DNA from: Streptomyces griseoloalbus
Lineage (GTDB): Bacteria > Actinomycetota > Actinomycetes > Streptomycetales > Streptomycetaceae
Assembly: GCA_014650015.1 (NCBI GenBank)
Contig: BMUD01000002.1
Location: 186,001 to 250,000, forward strand
Length of the DNA: 64,000 nucleotides
Reading direction: 5' to 3'
The translations under genes and the position numbers were made by a program. Of the stretch, positions 33,130 through 41,425 are shown piece after piece. The notes beneath the pieces were generated by a model. That model did no database searches and was not told the origin of the DNA. It saw only the letters and a program-made list of their open reading frames with translations. Numbering within the stretch: the stretch's first letter is position 1; every line of letters begins with the position of its first letter.

Positions 33130-34418
33130 CGGTCCTCCTCGACGTCGAGCGGCAGTACGGCGAGCACCCGGAACCCGCCGTCGGGACGCGGGCCCGCCTC
33201 GATGGTGCCATCCAGCGCGGCGGCCCGCTCCCTCATCCCGGCGAGCCCGTTCCCGCTGCCTCCCGCGTCGGCTCCGGTGGCGGGCCCGTCGTCGTCGACG
33301 CGCAGCCGCAGCCGCCCCTCGCCCTGTTCGATGCGCACACGCGCCTCGCGCGAACCCGAGTGCCGTACGACGTTGGTGAGGGCCTCCTGGACGATGCGGA
33401 AGGCGGCCAGGTCCGCGCCGGGCGGCAGTGTGGGCGGCTGCCCCTGCACCGTCACCGTGAGGCCCGCGCTCGCGGCCTGTTCCACCAGCTCGGGCAGCCG
33501 GTCCAGACCGGGTGCCGGGGCGCGCGGCGCGGCGCCGGGCGCGCGCAGGGTGTCGAGCACCTGCCGCACCTCGCCGAGCGCCTCCCTGCTCTGGATCTTG
33601 ATGGTGGTGAGCGCGGTGCGCGCCTGCTCCGGGTCGGTGTCCAGGAGCGCGAGCCCGACGCCCGCCTGCACATTGATGACGGAGATGCTGTGCGCGAGCA
33701 CGTCGTGCAGTTCCCGGGCGATCCGCAGCCGCTCCTCGTCCGCGCGCCGCCGCGCCGCCTGGGCCCGCTCGGCCCGCTCCCGCGCCCACTGCTCACGGCG
33801 GGCCCGGGCCAGTTCCGACACCGCCACGAGCGCCACCACCCAGGTGGCACTCACGAGCTCCTGGTTCCAGGAGGCGGGCCCGTCACCGGACGGCGGCAGC
33901 CACCGGTACAGCACATGGGCGATCAGTACGTGCCCCGCCCACAGCGTCCCCATCGCCGCCCAGGCGGCATGCCGGCGCCCCGAGACGATGGCACCGAAAC
34001 ACGCCACGGCGACGGTGAGGAACACCGGTCCGTACGGGTAGCCGGCCCCCACATAGACCAGGACGGCGGCAACCGTGCCGAACACCACGGGCACGGGGTG
34101 ACGCTTCCGCCACAGCAGCATCGCCCCCGTCACGAACAGCAGCACCCGCCCGAAGGGGTCCAGGGCGACCCGCTCGCCCTCCTGGGCCTGGTCCGCGAAG
34201 TGGGAACCGAACAGCACGAACGCCGTGAGCAGCATGGTCGAGCGCCAGGGCCACCGGGGAGGCCGCACCGCGCCGCCCTCGTCGTCACCGTCGGGGGCCC
34301 CATGGCCCTCGTCGCTCCAGCGGCTCCCTGCGGGCGGGCCGTGCCGCCACCACCGGGGCGGCCACCCCTGGCGCCACCACCCCGGCGGCCCGCCACCGGG
34401 TCCACGCTGCTCGTCCAT
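33126..34418 (-). CDS. Sensor histidine kinase (HisKA_3 type)
   Basis: A 430-residue kinase. The N-terminus is Trp/Pro/Gly-rich, then 4-6 membrane helices (about residues 60-200, including STMLLTAFVLFGSHF and VFLTVAVACFGAIVSG) with almost no extracellular loop, as in intramembrane-sensing kinases. The HisKA_3 site is LRIARELHDVLAHSISVINV. The ATPase domain has FRIVQEALTNVVRHSG and VDDDGPATGADAGGSGNGLA. ATG 34418 is chosen: TAGCGT lies 7 bases upstream, suggesting a leaderless mRNA; GTG 34427 is possible. Coupled to the LuxR-type regulator. Confidence 0.93.
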   Translation of the reverse strand: MDEQRGPGGGPPGWWRQGWPPRWWRHGPPAGSRWSDEGHGAPDGDDEGGAVRPPRWPWRSTMLLTAFVLFGSHFADQAQEGERVALDPFGRVLLFVTGAMLLWRKRHPVPVVFGTVAAVLVYVGAGYPYGPVFLTVAVACFGAIVSGRRHAAWAAMGTLWAGHVLIAHVLYRWLPPSGDGPASWNQELVSATWVVALVAVSELARARREQWARERAERAQAARRRADEERLRIARELHDVLAHSISVINVQAGVGLALLDTDPEQARTALTTIKIQSREALGEVRQVLDTLRAPGAAPRAPAPGLDRLPELVEQAASAGLTVTVQGQPPTLPPGADLAAFRIVQEALTNVVRHSGSREARVRIEQGEGRLRLRVDDDGPATGADAGGSGNGLAGMRERAAALDGTIEAGPRPDGGFRVLAVLPLDVEEDR

Positions 34419-34775
34419 GCCCGCCACGCTAGACGCCGGACACCCCGGGTGACGTCAGCCCGACGTGGTGATCACACGTACTCCCGGTGAAGTACGTCCG
34501 TCGGCGTCGCGGCCTGCCTTGTCCTCACCCGGCGCAGCGGTCGCGAACCCCACCGGTGAGGGCGGCGTCCACCACATCGGCACCGGGACGCCGGGGCTCG
34601 ACCGGCCCGGCCGGGGTGAAGCCGAGCGGTGCGGACAGGTGACCGAGCAGGGCCGGACGAGTCCTTCGACGTGCCGGACCGTGTGCCCGCCCACGCCCAC
34701 GGGGCGATGCCGCCCCTCACGTCGCGGGCGGCCGACGACGAGCCGCCCGGGGCCGGCCGGCCTTCCGGATCACGG
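34419..34775. other. Intergenic region, 357 bp
   Basis: Lies between two minus-strand genes. It should hold the kinase promoter near 34420-34450. I see GTACTCCCGGTGAAGTAC with GTAC ends near 34479-34496, but no gene, clear terminator or RNA. Confidence 0.5.
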
Positions 34776-36014
34776 TCAGGAGCCGGCCTCTTCGGCCGCG
34801 TCCGCGGGACGCCGGTCCAGCGCCATCAGGGCGCGGTGCGCCAGCGGGTGGGTGCGGACCAGTTCGCCGAGCGTCGTCGAGCCCTGCGTGATGTCCTTGA
34901 AGGCCTTCCAGGCCGGGCGGAAACCGGTGAGGACCGCGTGGAACACCCCCGGGCGCCGTTCGAACGCCGCCAGCATCCGCTTGCCCACGCTCATCTCCAC
35001 GCCGAGCCCCGCCTTGACGGCGAAGGCGTAGTTCAGCGCCTGCCGGCGCGTCTCCACGGCATCGTGCGCCTCGGCGATCCGCACCGCCCACTCCCCCGCC
35101 AGCCGGCCGGAGCGCAGCGCGAAGGAGATGCCCTCCCGGGTCCACGGCTCCAGCAGCCCGGCCGCGTCCCCGCACACCAGCACCCGCCCGCGCGACAGCG
35201 GCGAGTCGTCGGCGCGGCAGCGGGTCAAGTGGCCGGAGGAGATGCTCGGTTCGAAGCCGGCGAGGCCGAGCCGCCCGATGAAGTCCTCCAAGTACCGCTT
35301 GGTCGCGGCGCCTTCACCGCGCCGCGAGATCACACCGACGGTCAGCGTGTCGCCCTTGGGGAAGACCCAGCCGTAACTGCCCGGCATGGGACCCCAGTCG
35401 ATGAGCACCCTGCCCTTCCAGTCCTCCGCGACGGTCTCCGGCACCGGGATCTCCGCCTCCAGACCCAGATCGACCTGGTCGACCTTGACCCCGACGTGCG
35501 CGCCTATCCGGCCCGCGCTGCCGTCCGCGCCGACCACGGCGCGCGCGAACACCGTCTCACCGCCCTGCAGGACGACGGCGACCGTGCGCCGGTCCGGTAC
35601 GGCCGAGCCGTGCTGCTCCACCCGCTGCACGGCGACGCCGGTGCGCAGCTCGGCGCCCGCCTTCTGCGCGTGCTCCACCAGCTGCTGGTCGAACTCGGGC
35701 CGGTTGATCAGCCCGAACATCATCTGCCGGGACCGGCGGGTGCGGCTGAAGCGGCCGTTGTTCGAGAACGTCACCGCGTGCACCCGGTCCTTGAGCGGAA
35801 GCTCGAAGCCGGGCGGCAGCGCGTCGCGCGAGGGGCCGATGATGCCGCCGCCGCACGTTTTGTAGCGCGGCAGCTCCGCCTTCTCCAGCAACAGCACGCG
35901 CCGCCCCGCGACCGCCGCCGCGTAGGCGGCCGAGGCCCCCGCGGGTCCCGCGCCCACCACGACGACGTCCCACACCTGCCGCACGTCGTCCGCCGAAGAG
36001 TTCTCGCTGCTCAC
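34776..36014 (-). CDS. Geranylgeranyl reductase family FAD-dependent oxidoreductase
   Basis: A 412-residue flavoprotein. The N-terminal FAD motif is VVVGAGPAGASAAYAAAV, then LLEKAELPRYKTCGGGI, the GGR-family active loop with the conserved PRxKxCGG. The second FAD motif is VLVCGDAAGLLEPWTREGIS. Relatives saturate isoprenoid chains of chlorophyll, menaquinone or archaeal lipids; in Streptomyces they may reduce menaquinone side chains, since MK-9(H4-H8) are the usual quinones. GTG 36014 is the start. It is divergent from the M20 peptidase gene. Assignment to quinone is inference. Confidence 0.9.
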   Translation of the reverse strand: MSSENSSADDVRQVWDVVVVGAGPAGASAAYAAAVAGRRVLLLEKAELPRYKTCGGGIIGPSRDALPPGFELPLKDRVHAVTFSNNGRFSRTRRSRQMMFGLINRPEFDQQLVEHAQKAGAELRTGVAVQRVEQHGSAVPDRRTVAVVLQGGETVFARAVVGADGSAGRIGAHVGVKVDQVDLGLEAEIPVPETVAEDWKGRVLIDWGPMPGSYGWVFPKGDTLTVGVISRRGEGAATKRYLEDFIGRLGLAGFEPSISSGHLTRCRADDSPLSRGRVLVCGDAAGLLEPWTREGISFALRSGRLAGEWAVRIAEAHDAVETRRQALNYAFAVKAGLGVEMSVGKRMLAAFERRPGVFHAVLTGFRPAWKAFKDITQGSTTLGELVRTHPLAHRALMALDRRPADAAEEAGS

Positions 36015-36207
36015 GATGGTCTACTGCTCCCGATCCAGCCGCCTGCCGCTCTTGTCCCCCGCATCCTACGGCGGCGGTCACCGTGGGCCACTGTGGGAGG
36101 ATCGGCGGCGTGAGTGCCTCGTACGCGGGTCCTCACGCTCACCGCACGATCATCTCGCACAAAGAAGTACGCAGAAGTACAACGTCGCACCCACAAGGAG
36201 CGTGCCC

Positions 36208-37569
36208 ATGCCGTCGAATCCGGTCGCCGCGACCGTCGCCTCGCTGATGCCCAGGGCGAAGGAAGAGCTCACCGAACTGGTGGCCTTCAGGTCGGTGGCG
36301 GACTTCGGCCAGTTCCCGCGCGAGGAGAGCGCGGGCGCCGCACGCTGGATCGCGGACGCGCTGACCGCCGAGGGTTTCCAGGACGTGGCGCTGCTGGACA
36401 CCCCGGACGGCACGCAGTCGGTGTACGGCTACCTGCCGGGCCCGGAGGGTGCGAAGACCGTGCTGCTGTACGCCCACTACGACGTGCAGCCGCCGCTGGA
36501 CGAGGCGGGCTGGGCCACCCCGCCCTTCCAGCTGACCGAGCGGGACGGCCGCTGGTACGGGCGCGGGGCCGCCGACTGCAAGGGCGGCGTCATCATGCAC
36601 CTGCTGGCGCTGCGCGCGCTGAAGGCCGACGGCGGCGTCCCGGTGCACGTCAAGGTGATCGTGGAGGGTTCGGAGGAGCAGGGCACCGGCGGCCTGGAGC
36701 GGTACGCCGAGGACCACCCCGCGCTGCTGGCGGCCGACACCATCGTCATCGGCGACGCGGGCAACTTCCGCGTCGGTCTGCCCACGGTCACCTCCACCCT
36801 GCGCGGCATGACGCTGGTGCGCGTGCGGATCGACACCCTCGAGGGCAACCTGCACTCCGGCCAGTTCGGCGGGGCCGCACCCGACGCGCTGGCCGCACTC
36901 GTGCGCGTACTGGACTCGCTGCGCGCCGAGGACGGCAGCACGACCGTCGACGGGCTGAGCGGTGACGGCGCGTGGGACGGACTGCAGTACGACGACGCGC
37001 AGTTCCGCAAGGACGCCAAGGTGCTCGACGGTGTGGAGCTGATCGGTTCCGGCACGGTCGCCGACCGCATCTGGGCGCGCCCTGCGGTCACCGTGCTCGG
37101 CATCGACTGCCCGCCGGTGGTCGGTGCCACGCCGTCCGTGCAGGCGAGCGCCCGCGCGCTGATCAGCCTGCGGGTGCCGCCGGGCGTCGACGCCGCCGAG
37201 GCGACCAGACTGCTCCGGGCGCACCTGGAGACGCACACGCCGTGGGGTGCGCAGGTGAGCACCGAGCAGATCGGTCAGGGCCAGGCGTTCCGCGCGGACA
37301 CCACCAGCCCGGCCTACCAGGCCATGGCGGAGGCGATGGCGGACGCGTACCCGGGCCAGGAGATGCAGTACGCCGGTCAGGGCGGTTCGATCCCGCTGTG
37401 CAACACCCTCGCCGCCCTCTACCCGAAGGCGGAGATCCTGCTCATCGGCCTGAGCGAGCCGGAGGCCCAGATCCACGCCGTGAACGAGAGCGTGTCCCCG
37501 GACGAGCTGGAGCGTCTGTCGGTCACGGAGGCGCTGTTCCTGCGCAACTACGCGTCCGGCGCGAGCTGA
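36208..37569 (+). CDS. M20 family dipeptidase
   Basis: A 453-residue cytosolic metallopeptidase. The two-zinc site is visible: VLLYAHYDVQPP (first His and Asp), GRGAADCKGGVIMHLL (bridging Asp), VIVEGSEEQGTGGLE (Glu base and ligand) and VIGDAGNF. The dimerisation lid lies at about residues 190-310 with LHSGQFGGAAPDALAAL. YAGQGGSIPLCNTLAAL gives the C-terminal pocket. It hydrolyses dipeptides or related amides. ATG 36208 has AAGGAG 7 bases upstream. A hairpin follows the gene. Confidence 0.94.
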   Translation: MPSNPVAATVASLMPRAKEELTELVAFRSVADFGQFPREESAGAARWIADALTAEGFQDVALLDTPDGTQSVYGYLPGPEGAKTVLLYAHYDVQPPLDEAGWATPPFQLTERDGRWYGRGAADCKGGVIMHLLALRALKADGGVPVHVKVIVEGSEEQGTGGLERYAEDHPALLAADTIVIGDAGNFRVGLPTVTSTLRGMTLVRVRIDTLEGNLHSGQFGGAAPDALAALVRVLDSLRAEDGSTTVDGLSGDGAWDGLQYDDAQFRKDAKVLDGVELIGSGTVADRIWARPAVTVLGIDCPPVVGATPSVQASARALISLRVPPGVDAAEATRLLRAHLETHTPWGAQVSTEQIGQGQAFRADTTSPAYQAMAEAMADAYPGQEMQYAGQGGSIPLCNTLAALYPKAEILLIGLSEPEAQIHAVNESVSPDELERLSVTEALFLRNYASGAS

Positions 37570-37602
37570 CCTCGGACGGTCCGCCGCTCTGCTCTCGGCA
37601 GA

Positions 37603-37624
37603 GCCCCCGTCCACGGGCGGGGGC
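37603..37624 (+). terminator. Hairpin terminator after the M20 peptidase
   Basis: Arms GCCCCCG/CGGGGGC with an 8-base loop. Just before it, CTCTGC/GCAGAG forms a second small stem. Both fall between the peptidase stop and the next gene. Confidence 0.65.
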
Positions 37625-37643
37625 CCGGCCCTACGGTCGTGCC

Positions 37644-38423
37644 ATGGACGTCATCGAACTCCTCCCCCGTCTCCACCTCCTGCGCTTCCCGGTCGGCCAG
37701 GCCTACCTGTGGCGCGACGGCCGCGAAGGGCATGACGACGGGCTGACCCTGATCGACGCCGGCCCGGCGGGCTCCGGTACGCCGATCGCCCGGGCCCTGG
37801 CCGCCCTCGGCCGGCACCCGCGGGACGTACGCCGCATCGTCCTCACCCACTTCCATGAGGACCACGCGGGCGGAGCAGCCGAGGTGGCGGCGCTCACCGG
37901 TGCCGAGGTGCTGGCCCACCGGCTGGACGCTCCGCACGTGCTCGGTGACGTGCCGGGTCCGCCACCGGTGTTCGAGGACTGGGAACGCCCGCTGCACGAG
38001 CGGGCGGTGCGGCTCCTGCCCCCGCCCGACTTCGAACACCCCGGCCAGGTCACGGAGTTGCTCGACGGTGACGTCCTCGACCTGGGCGGCGGAGCGCACG
38101 TCGTGCACGTCCCGGGGCACACGCACGGCAGCATCGCGCTCCATCTGCCCCGGCACGGTGTGCTGTTCACCGGGGACACGGTCGCCGCCTCGCCCGTGGA
38201 CGGCACCGTGATGCCGGGCGTGTTCAACCTCGACCGGCGCCAGGTCGTCACCGCCTGCCACCGGCTGGCCGCGCTCGACGCGGAAGTGGCCTGCTTCGGC
38301 CACGGCGACCCGGTGACCGCGCGGGCGGCCCGCGCTCTGCGGGCGGCGGCCGATGGAGCGGACGAGGCGGCCGCGGAGGGGACACACGACGGGCCGGATG
38401 AGGGCGGGCCGGTCGGCCGCTGA
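37644..38423 (+). CDS. Metallo-beta-lactamase fold hydrolase
   Basis: A 259-residue MBL-fold protein. The metal motif is VLTHFHEDHAGGAAEV (HxHxDH), with later ligands in HVPGHTHGSIALHLP, LFTGDTVAASP and CFGHGDPVT. The family includes glyoxalase II, lactonases and RNases; no RNase-specific beta-CASP domain is present, so a small-ester hydrolase is likely. The Gly/Asp-rich tail after residue 235 is probably disordered. ATG 37644 has TACGGT 6 bases upstream and no ribosome-binding site, suggesting a leaderless transcript. Confidence 0.9.
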   Translation: MDVIELLPRLHLLRFPVGQAYLWRDGREGHDDGLTLIDAGPAGSGTPIARALAALGRHPRDVRRIVLTHFHEDHAGGAAEVAALTGAEVLAHRLDAPHVLGDVPGPPPVFEDWERPLHERAVRLLPPPDFEHPGQVTELLDGDVLDLGGGAHVVHVPGHTHGSIALHLPRHGVLFTGDTVAASPVDGTVMPGVFNLDRRQVVTACHRLAALDAEVACFGHGDPVTARAARALRAAADGADEAAAEGTHDGPDEGGPVGR

Positions 38424-38444
38424 CCGGCGACCGCCGGCCGGGCC

Positions 38445-39485
38445 TCACTCGACCGGCACTCCCGCCTCCAGATACATCGCCTTCCCGCGTTCCCGTGCCC
38501 GTAGCGCCCTGCGCAGCCGTTCGTAGCGGACGGGGGGCAGCAGTTCGGCCGCCTCGGCCTCGGACGCGAAGCGCCAGCCGCGCAGTTCCGGCCCGGGCAG
38601 CAGCAGCCGCGCGGCGTCCGCGGAGTCGAGCCGGCCACCGTCGAAGAGCAGCCGCAGGCCCCCGTATCCGGGCGGCGCCGGCGGCTCCCAGTCGACGACG
38701 AGGAGCGACGGTACGTCGTCGAGGCGGATCCCGGTCTCCTCGGCGACCTCGCGCATGCCCGCGCGCGCGGGGGCCTCACCGCGTTCCACGACCCCGCCCG
38801 GGAATTCCCAGCCCGCCTTGTAGGTCGGGTCGACGAGCAGTACCCGGTCCTGCTCGTCGAAGAGCAGGACGCCGGCGGCGACCGTCTCGGCGGTCGGCTC
38901 GGGCGTCTGTACGATGTCGCAGGCGGGCACCTCCCCCCTGCCGACCGCCCCGGCGATGCGCAGGGCGGCGGCGTACGGGGTGAGGGCACCGGTGTCGATC
39001 GGGTAGGCGTCGGCGGTGAGCCAGGCGGCGAGGGCCGCCTTGTACGGCTCGATGTGGTCGTACGACCACTGGCGGACGCGTATGTCGCCGTCAGGGAGGT
39101 CCGCCGGTATCTCGCGGCCGGCTATGCGCTCCCGCAGGATCGTTTCGGCCGGGGCCAGGAGGACGTGCCTGACCGGTATCCGGCGAGCGGCGAGGCCGCC
39201 GAAGATCTCGTCGCGGTACTCCTGGCGCAGCAGGGTCATGGGGACCACGAGGGTCCCGCCCAGCTCGGCGAGCATCGCGGCCGCCGTGTCGATCACGAGT
39301 CGTCGCCAGATCGGAAGGTCCTGGAAGTCGCCGACCTCGGCGAGGCGCTTGGGCGGAAGCAGCTGGTCCAGTGCTCCGCCGATGACCTCGGGGTCGAAGA
39401 GCGTGCTGTTCGGGATCAGCTCGATCAGTTCGCGCGCGGTGGTGGTCTTTCCCGCACCGAACGCGCCGTTGATCCAGACGATCAC
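38445..39485 (-). CDS. P-loop kinase (TmrB-like)-Nudix hydrolase fusion
   Basis: A 346-residue two-domain protein. Residues 1-175 are a P-loop NTPase with Walker A INGAFGAGKTTTARELIE and PMTLLRQEYRDEIFGGLAAR, resembling TmrB (tunicamycin resistance) and related small-molecule kinases. Residues about 200-335 are a Nudix hydrolase with the full box: GGVVERGEAPARAGMREV followed by AEETGIRL (GX5EX7REVXEEXGX). The fusion suggests that a nucleotide or nucleoside-like compound is phosphorylated and its pyrophosphate form cleaved. ATG 39485 starts the P-loop domain. Both motifs are intact. Substrate not predictable. Confidence 0.88.
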   Translation of the reverse strand: MIVWINGAFGAGKTTTARELIELIPNSTLFDPEVIGGALDQLLPPKRLAEVGDFQDLPIWRRLVIDTAAAMLAELGGTLVVPMTLLRQEYRDEIFGGLAARRIPVRHVLLAPAETILRERIAGREIPADLPDGDIRVRQWSYDHIEPYKAALAAWLTADAYPIDTGALTPYAAALRIAGAVGRGEVPACDIVQTPEPTAETVAAGVLLFDEQDRVLLVDPTYKAGWEFPGGVVERGEAPARAGMREVAEETGIRLDDVPSLLVVDWEPPAPPGYGGLRLLFDGGRLDSADAARLLLPGPELRGWRFASEAEAAELLPPVRYERLRRALRARERGKAMYLEAGVPVE

Positions 39486-39628
39486 GGTTCCCCCTCTTCT
39501 GTTGGCCCCCTGTGGCTTGCCCGCTCCACCCTGCCACGGAAACCAGCTCCCGTTGAGAACGCATGAGAGCGGCGCCGGTGCCCTCCCGTCGAGGACTCCG
39601 GCGCCGTGTGCGTCCGCCGTGGGACGCG

Positions 39629-39820
39629 TCAGTCCTCGTCCTCCCGGTCGACGTCCAGGGCCAGGGTGTTGCCCTCGGCGACGGTCCGGTCGAGGGTGTC
39701 GAGGGTGTCGTCGACGCTGAGACCGCCGATGCCCTCACCGAGCGCGTGGGACGGGGTGATCGCCGCGACGACGAAGCCGGTGGCGAGGGAGGCGATGGCA
39801 AGCATGCTGCGCTTCTTCAT
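39629..39820 (-). CDS. Small secreted acidic protein
   Basis: A 63-residue protein: KKRS followed by a hydrophobic core LAIASLATGFVVAAI and the probable cleavage site TPSHA-LG give a signal peptide, leaving about 39 residues (GGLSVDDTLDTLDRTVAEGN region) ending DREDED. No Cys. ATG 39820 is chosen as the start of the signal peptide. Family not recognised. It lies between the kinase/Nudix gene and a dense tandem-repeat region, without an evident partner. Confidence 0.68.
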   Translation of the reverse strand: MKKRSMLAIASLATGFVVAAITPSHALGEGIGGLSVDDTLDTLDRTVAEGNTLALDVDREDED

Positions 39821-39880
39821 GCCCGGCTCAACTGCCGGAGCGGCCCCAGGGTCACGCACGGCTTGCCGGAACCGCCCCCG

Positions 39881-40062
39881 CCGCCGGTCACTGTCGTCTG
39901 CCCCCGCCGCCCGTCACCGCCGCCGGTCACTGTCGCCTGGCACCACCGCCCGTCACCGCCGCCGGTCACTGTCGCCCGGCACCACCGCCCGTCACCCCCG
40001 CCGGTCACTGTCGCCCGGCACCACCGCCCGTCACCGCCGCCGGTCACTGTCGCCTGGCACCG
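39881..40062. repeat. Tandem repeat, 39-bp unit, about 4.7 copies
   Basis: The unit beginning CCGCCGGTCACTGTCG starts at 39881, 39920, 39959, 39998 and 40037, exactly 39 bases apart, with a few substitutions. The period equals 13 codons. On the minus strand one frame reads (TVTGGGDGRWC[RQ]A)n, but no start or ribosome-binding site supports translation. Intergenic. Confidence 0.92.
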
Positions 40063-40120
40063 GGCGGGCGCATCGGACGCCCGCGGTCGGACGACCGGAC
40101 CGGGAAGACCGGACTCCGAA

Positions 40121-40162
40121 GACCGGGCTCGGACGACCGGGCTCGGACGACCGGGCTCGGAC
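40121..40162. repeat. Tandem repeat, 14-bp unit, 3 copies
   Basis: GACCGGGCTCGGAC is repeated exactly at 40121, 40135 and 40149, with decayed copies upstream (40093-40120). Confidence 0.9.
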
Positions 40163-40191
40163 ACGGCCCCTCGGGGCCCCGCGTGCCCCAG

Positions 40192-40224
40192 CCCTCCGCC
40201 CTCCGCCCTCCGCCCTCCGCCCTC
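40192..40224. repeat. Tandem repeat, 7-bp unit CCCTCCG, about 4.7 copies
   Basis: CCCTCCG repeats start at 40192, 40199, 40206 and 40213, and a partial copy runs into the stop codon of the ROK kinase gene. Slippage here would sit right at the 3' end of that gene. Confidence 0.9.
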
Positions 40225-41176
40225 ACACTGCCGCAACCGCCGCGTCCGCACTCCTGGCCAGCGCCGCCGCAGCGGCACCCACCAGGCCCGCGTCGGTGCC
40301 CATCTGCGCCGGTGTCACCGCGAGGCGGTGGACGAAGGACAGGGTGGCGTACTCGGTCAGGGCCTGACGCAGAGGGGCGAAGAGGACCTCACCCGCCTTG
40401 CCCACGCCCCCGCCGATCACGGCGATGTCGATCTCGACGAGCGTCGCGGTGGCCGCGATGCCCGCGGCCAGCGCCCTGGCCGCCCGCTCGAAGGACGCCA
40501 CGGCCACCGGATCCCCGGCGCGGGCGGCGGCGGCCACCGCGGCGGCGGAGGTGTCACCGTCCGGGCCGGGCCGCCAGCCGTTGTCCAGGGCCCGGCGGGC
40601 GATGTTGGGGCCGCTCGCGATGCGCTCCACACAACCGCGCGAGCCGCACGGACACAGGTCGCCGTCGAGGTCCACACTGATGTGGCCGATGTGGCCGGCG
40701 TTGCCGGTGGGCCCGGGGTGCAGCCGGCCACCGAGCACCAGGCCGCCGCCGACCCCCGTCGAGACGACCATGCACAGCGCGTTGTCGTGGCCGCGGGCGG
40801 CGCCCTGCCAGTGTTCGGCGGCTGCGATGGCCACACCGTCGCCGATCAGCTCCACGGGCAGGCCCCCGGCCGCGGTCCGGACCCGGGAGACGAGCGGGTA
40901 GTCGCGCCAGCCGGGGACGTTCACCGGGCTCACCGTGCCGGCGGTGGCGTCCACGGGACCTGCGCTGCCGATGCCCACCGCGCCGGCGCGCTGCCACAGC
41001 GGGGACGCGGTGAGCTCGTCGAGCACCGCGTCGACCGCCCTCATCACGGTCTCGCCGCCCTCCCGCGCGGGCGTCGGCCGCTGGGCTCGGACCAGGATCC
41101 GGCCCTGGCGGTCCACCAGTGCGCCGGCGATCTTGGTGCCGCCGATATCGAGCGCAGCCACGAGGTCGGTGTGCAT
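40223..41176 (-). CDS. ROK family sugar kinase (glucokinase-like)
   Basis: A 317-residue ROK kinase without a DNA-binding domain. The phosphate motif LDIGGTKIAGALVD, catalytic Asp region LIGDGVAIAAAEHW, VVSTGVGGGLVLGGRL and the zinc site HISVDLDGDLCPCGSRGCVE are all intact, so it should phosphorylate a hexose such as glucose or another sugar. ATG 41176 starts at the motif. It is divergent from a LacI-type regulator, which probably controls it. Glucokinase activity is plausible, but N-acetyl sugars or allose are alternatives. Confidence 0.91.
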   Translation of the reverse strand: MHTDLVAALDIGGTKIAGALVDRQGRILVRAQRPTPAREGGETVMRAVDAVLDELTASPLWQRAGAVGIGSAGPVDATAGTVSPVNVPGWRDYPLVSRVRTAAGGLPVELIGDGVAIAAAEHWQGAARGHDNALCMVVSTGVGGGLVLGGRLHPGPTGNAGHIGHISVDLDGDLCPCGSRGCVERIASGPNIARRALDNGWRPGPDGDTSAAAVAAAARAGDPVAVASFERAARALAAGIAATATLVEIDIAVIGGGVGKAGEVLFAPLRQALTEYATLSFVHRLAVTPAQMGTDAGLVGAAAAALARSADAAVAAV

Positions 41177-41331
41177 CAGCGTCGAATCTCCCCGTCAAAC
41201 ATCAGAAAACGTCGAAAAGCCCTGGGAACGACCATGCGCGACCAGGAGGCAACACATGGACCGTGGGCAGCGGCCCGGTCGAGCGGTGATGTGCAGGCCG
41301 GAGTGTGCGTTGGACAGTGTCTCCTGAGCCT

Positions 41332-41343
41332 GACAACGTTGTC
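41332..41343. promoter_or_regulatory. LacI-type operator between ROK kinase and LacI genes
   Basis: GACAACGTTGTC is a perfect 12-base palindrome with the central CG of LacI sites. It sits 7 bases upstream of a -10-like TATGCT (41351-41356), overlapping the spacer of the plus-strand promoter, so autorepression is likely. Confidence 0.7.
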
Positions 41344-41425
41344 CAGGCTCTATGCTCGACGCCACATCCTCATACAACCCATGGGCCAGCGCATCCCCGT
41401 GGCCGACAGGACAGGACATCGCACC

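Noticed and set aside
39881-40062. Array resembling a CRISPR
   Set aside because: The whole 39-bp unit repeats; there are no unique spacers and no cas genes nearby.
40223-40680. Plus-strand frames over the ROK kinase
   Set aside because: They are antisense shadows, a routine effect of high GC content.
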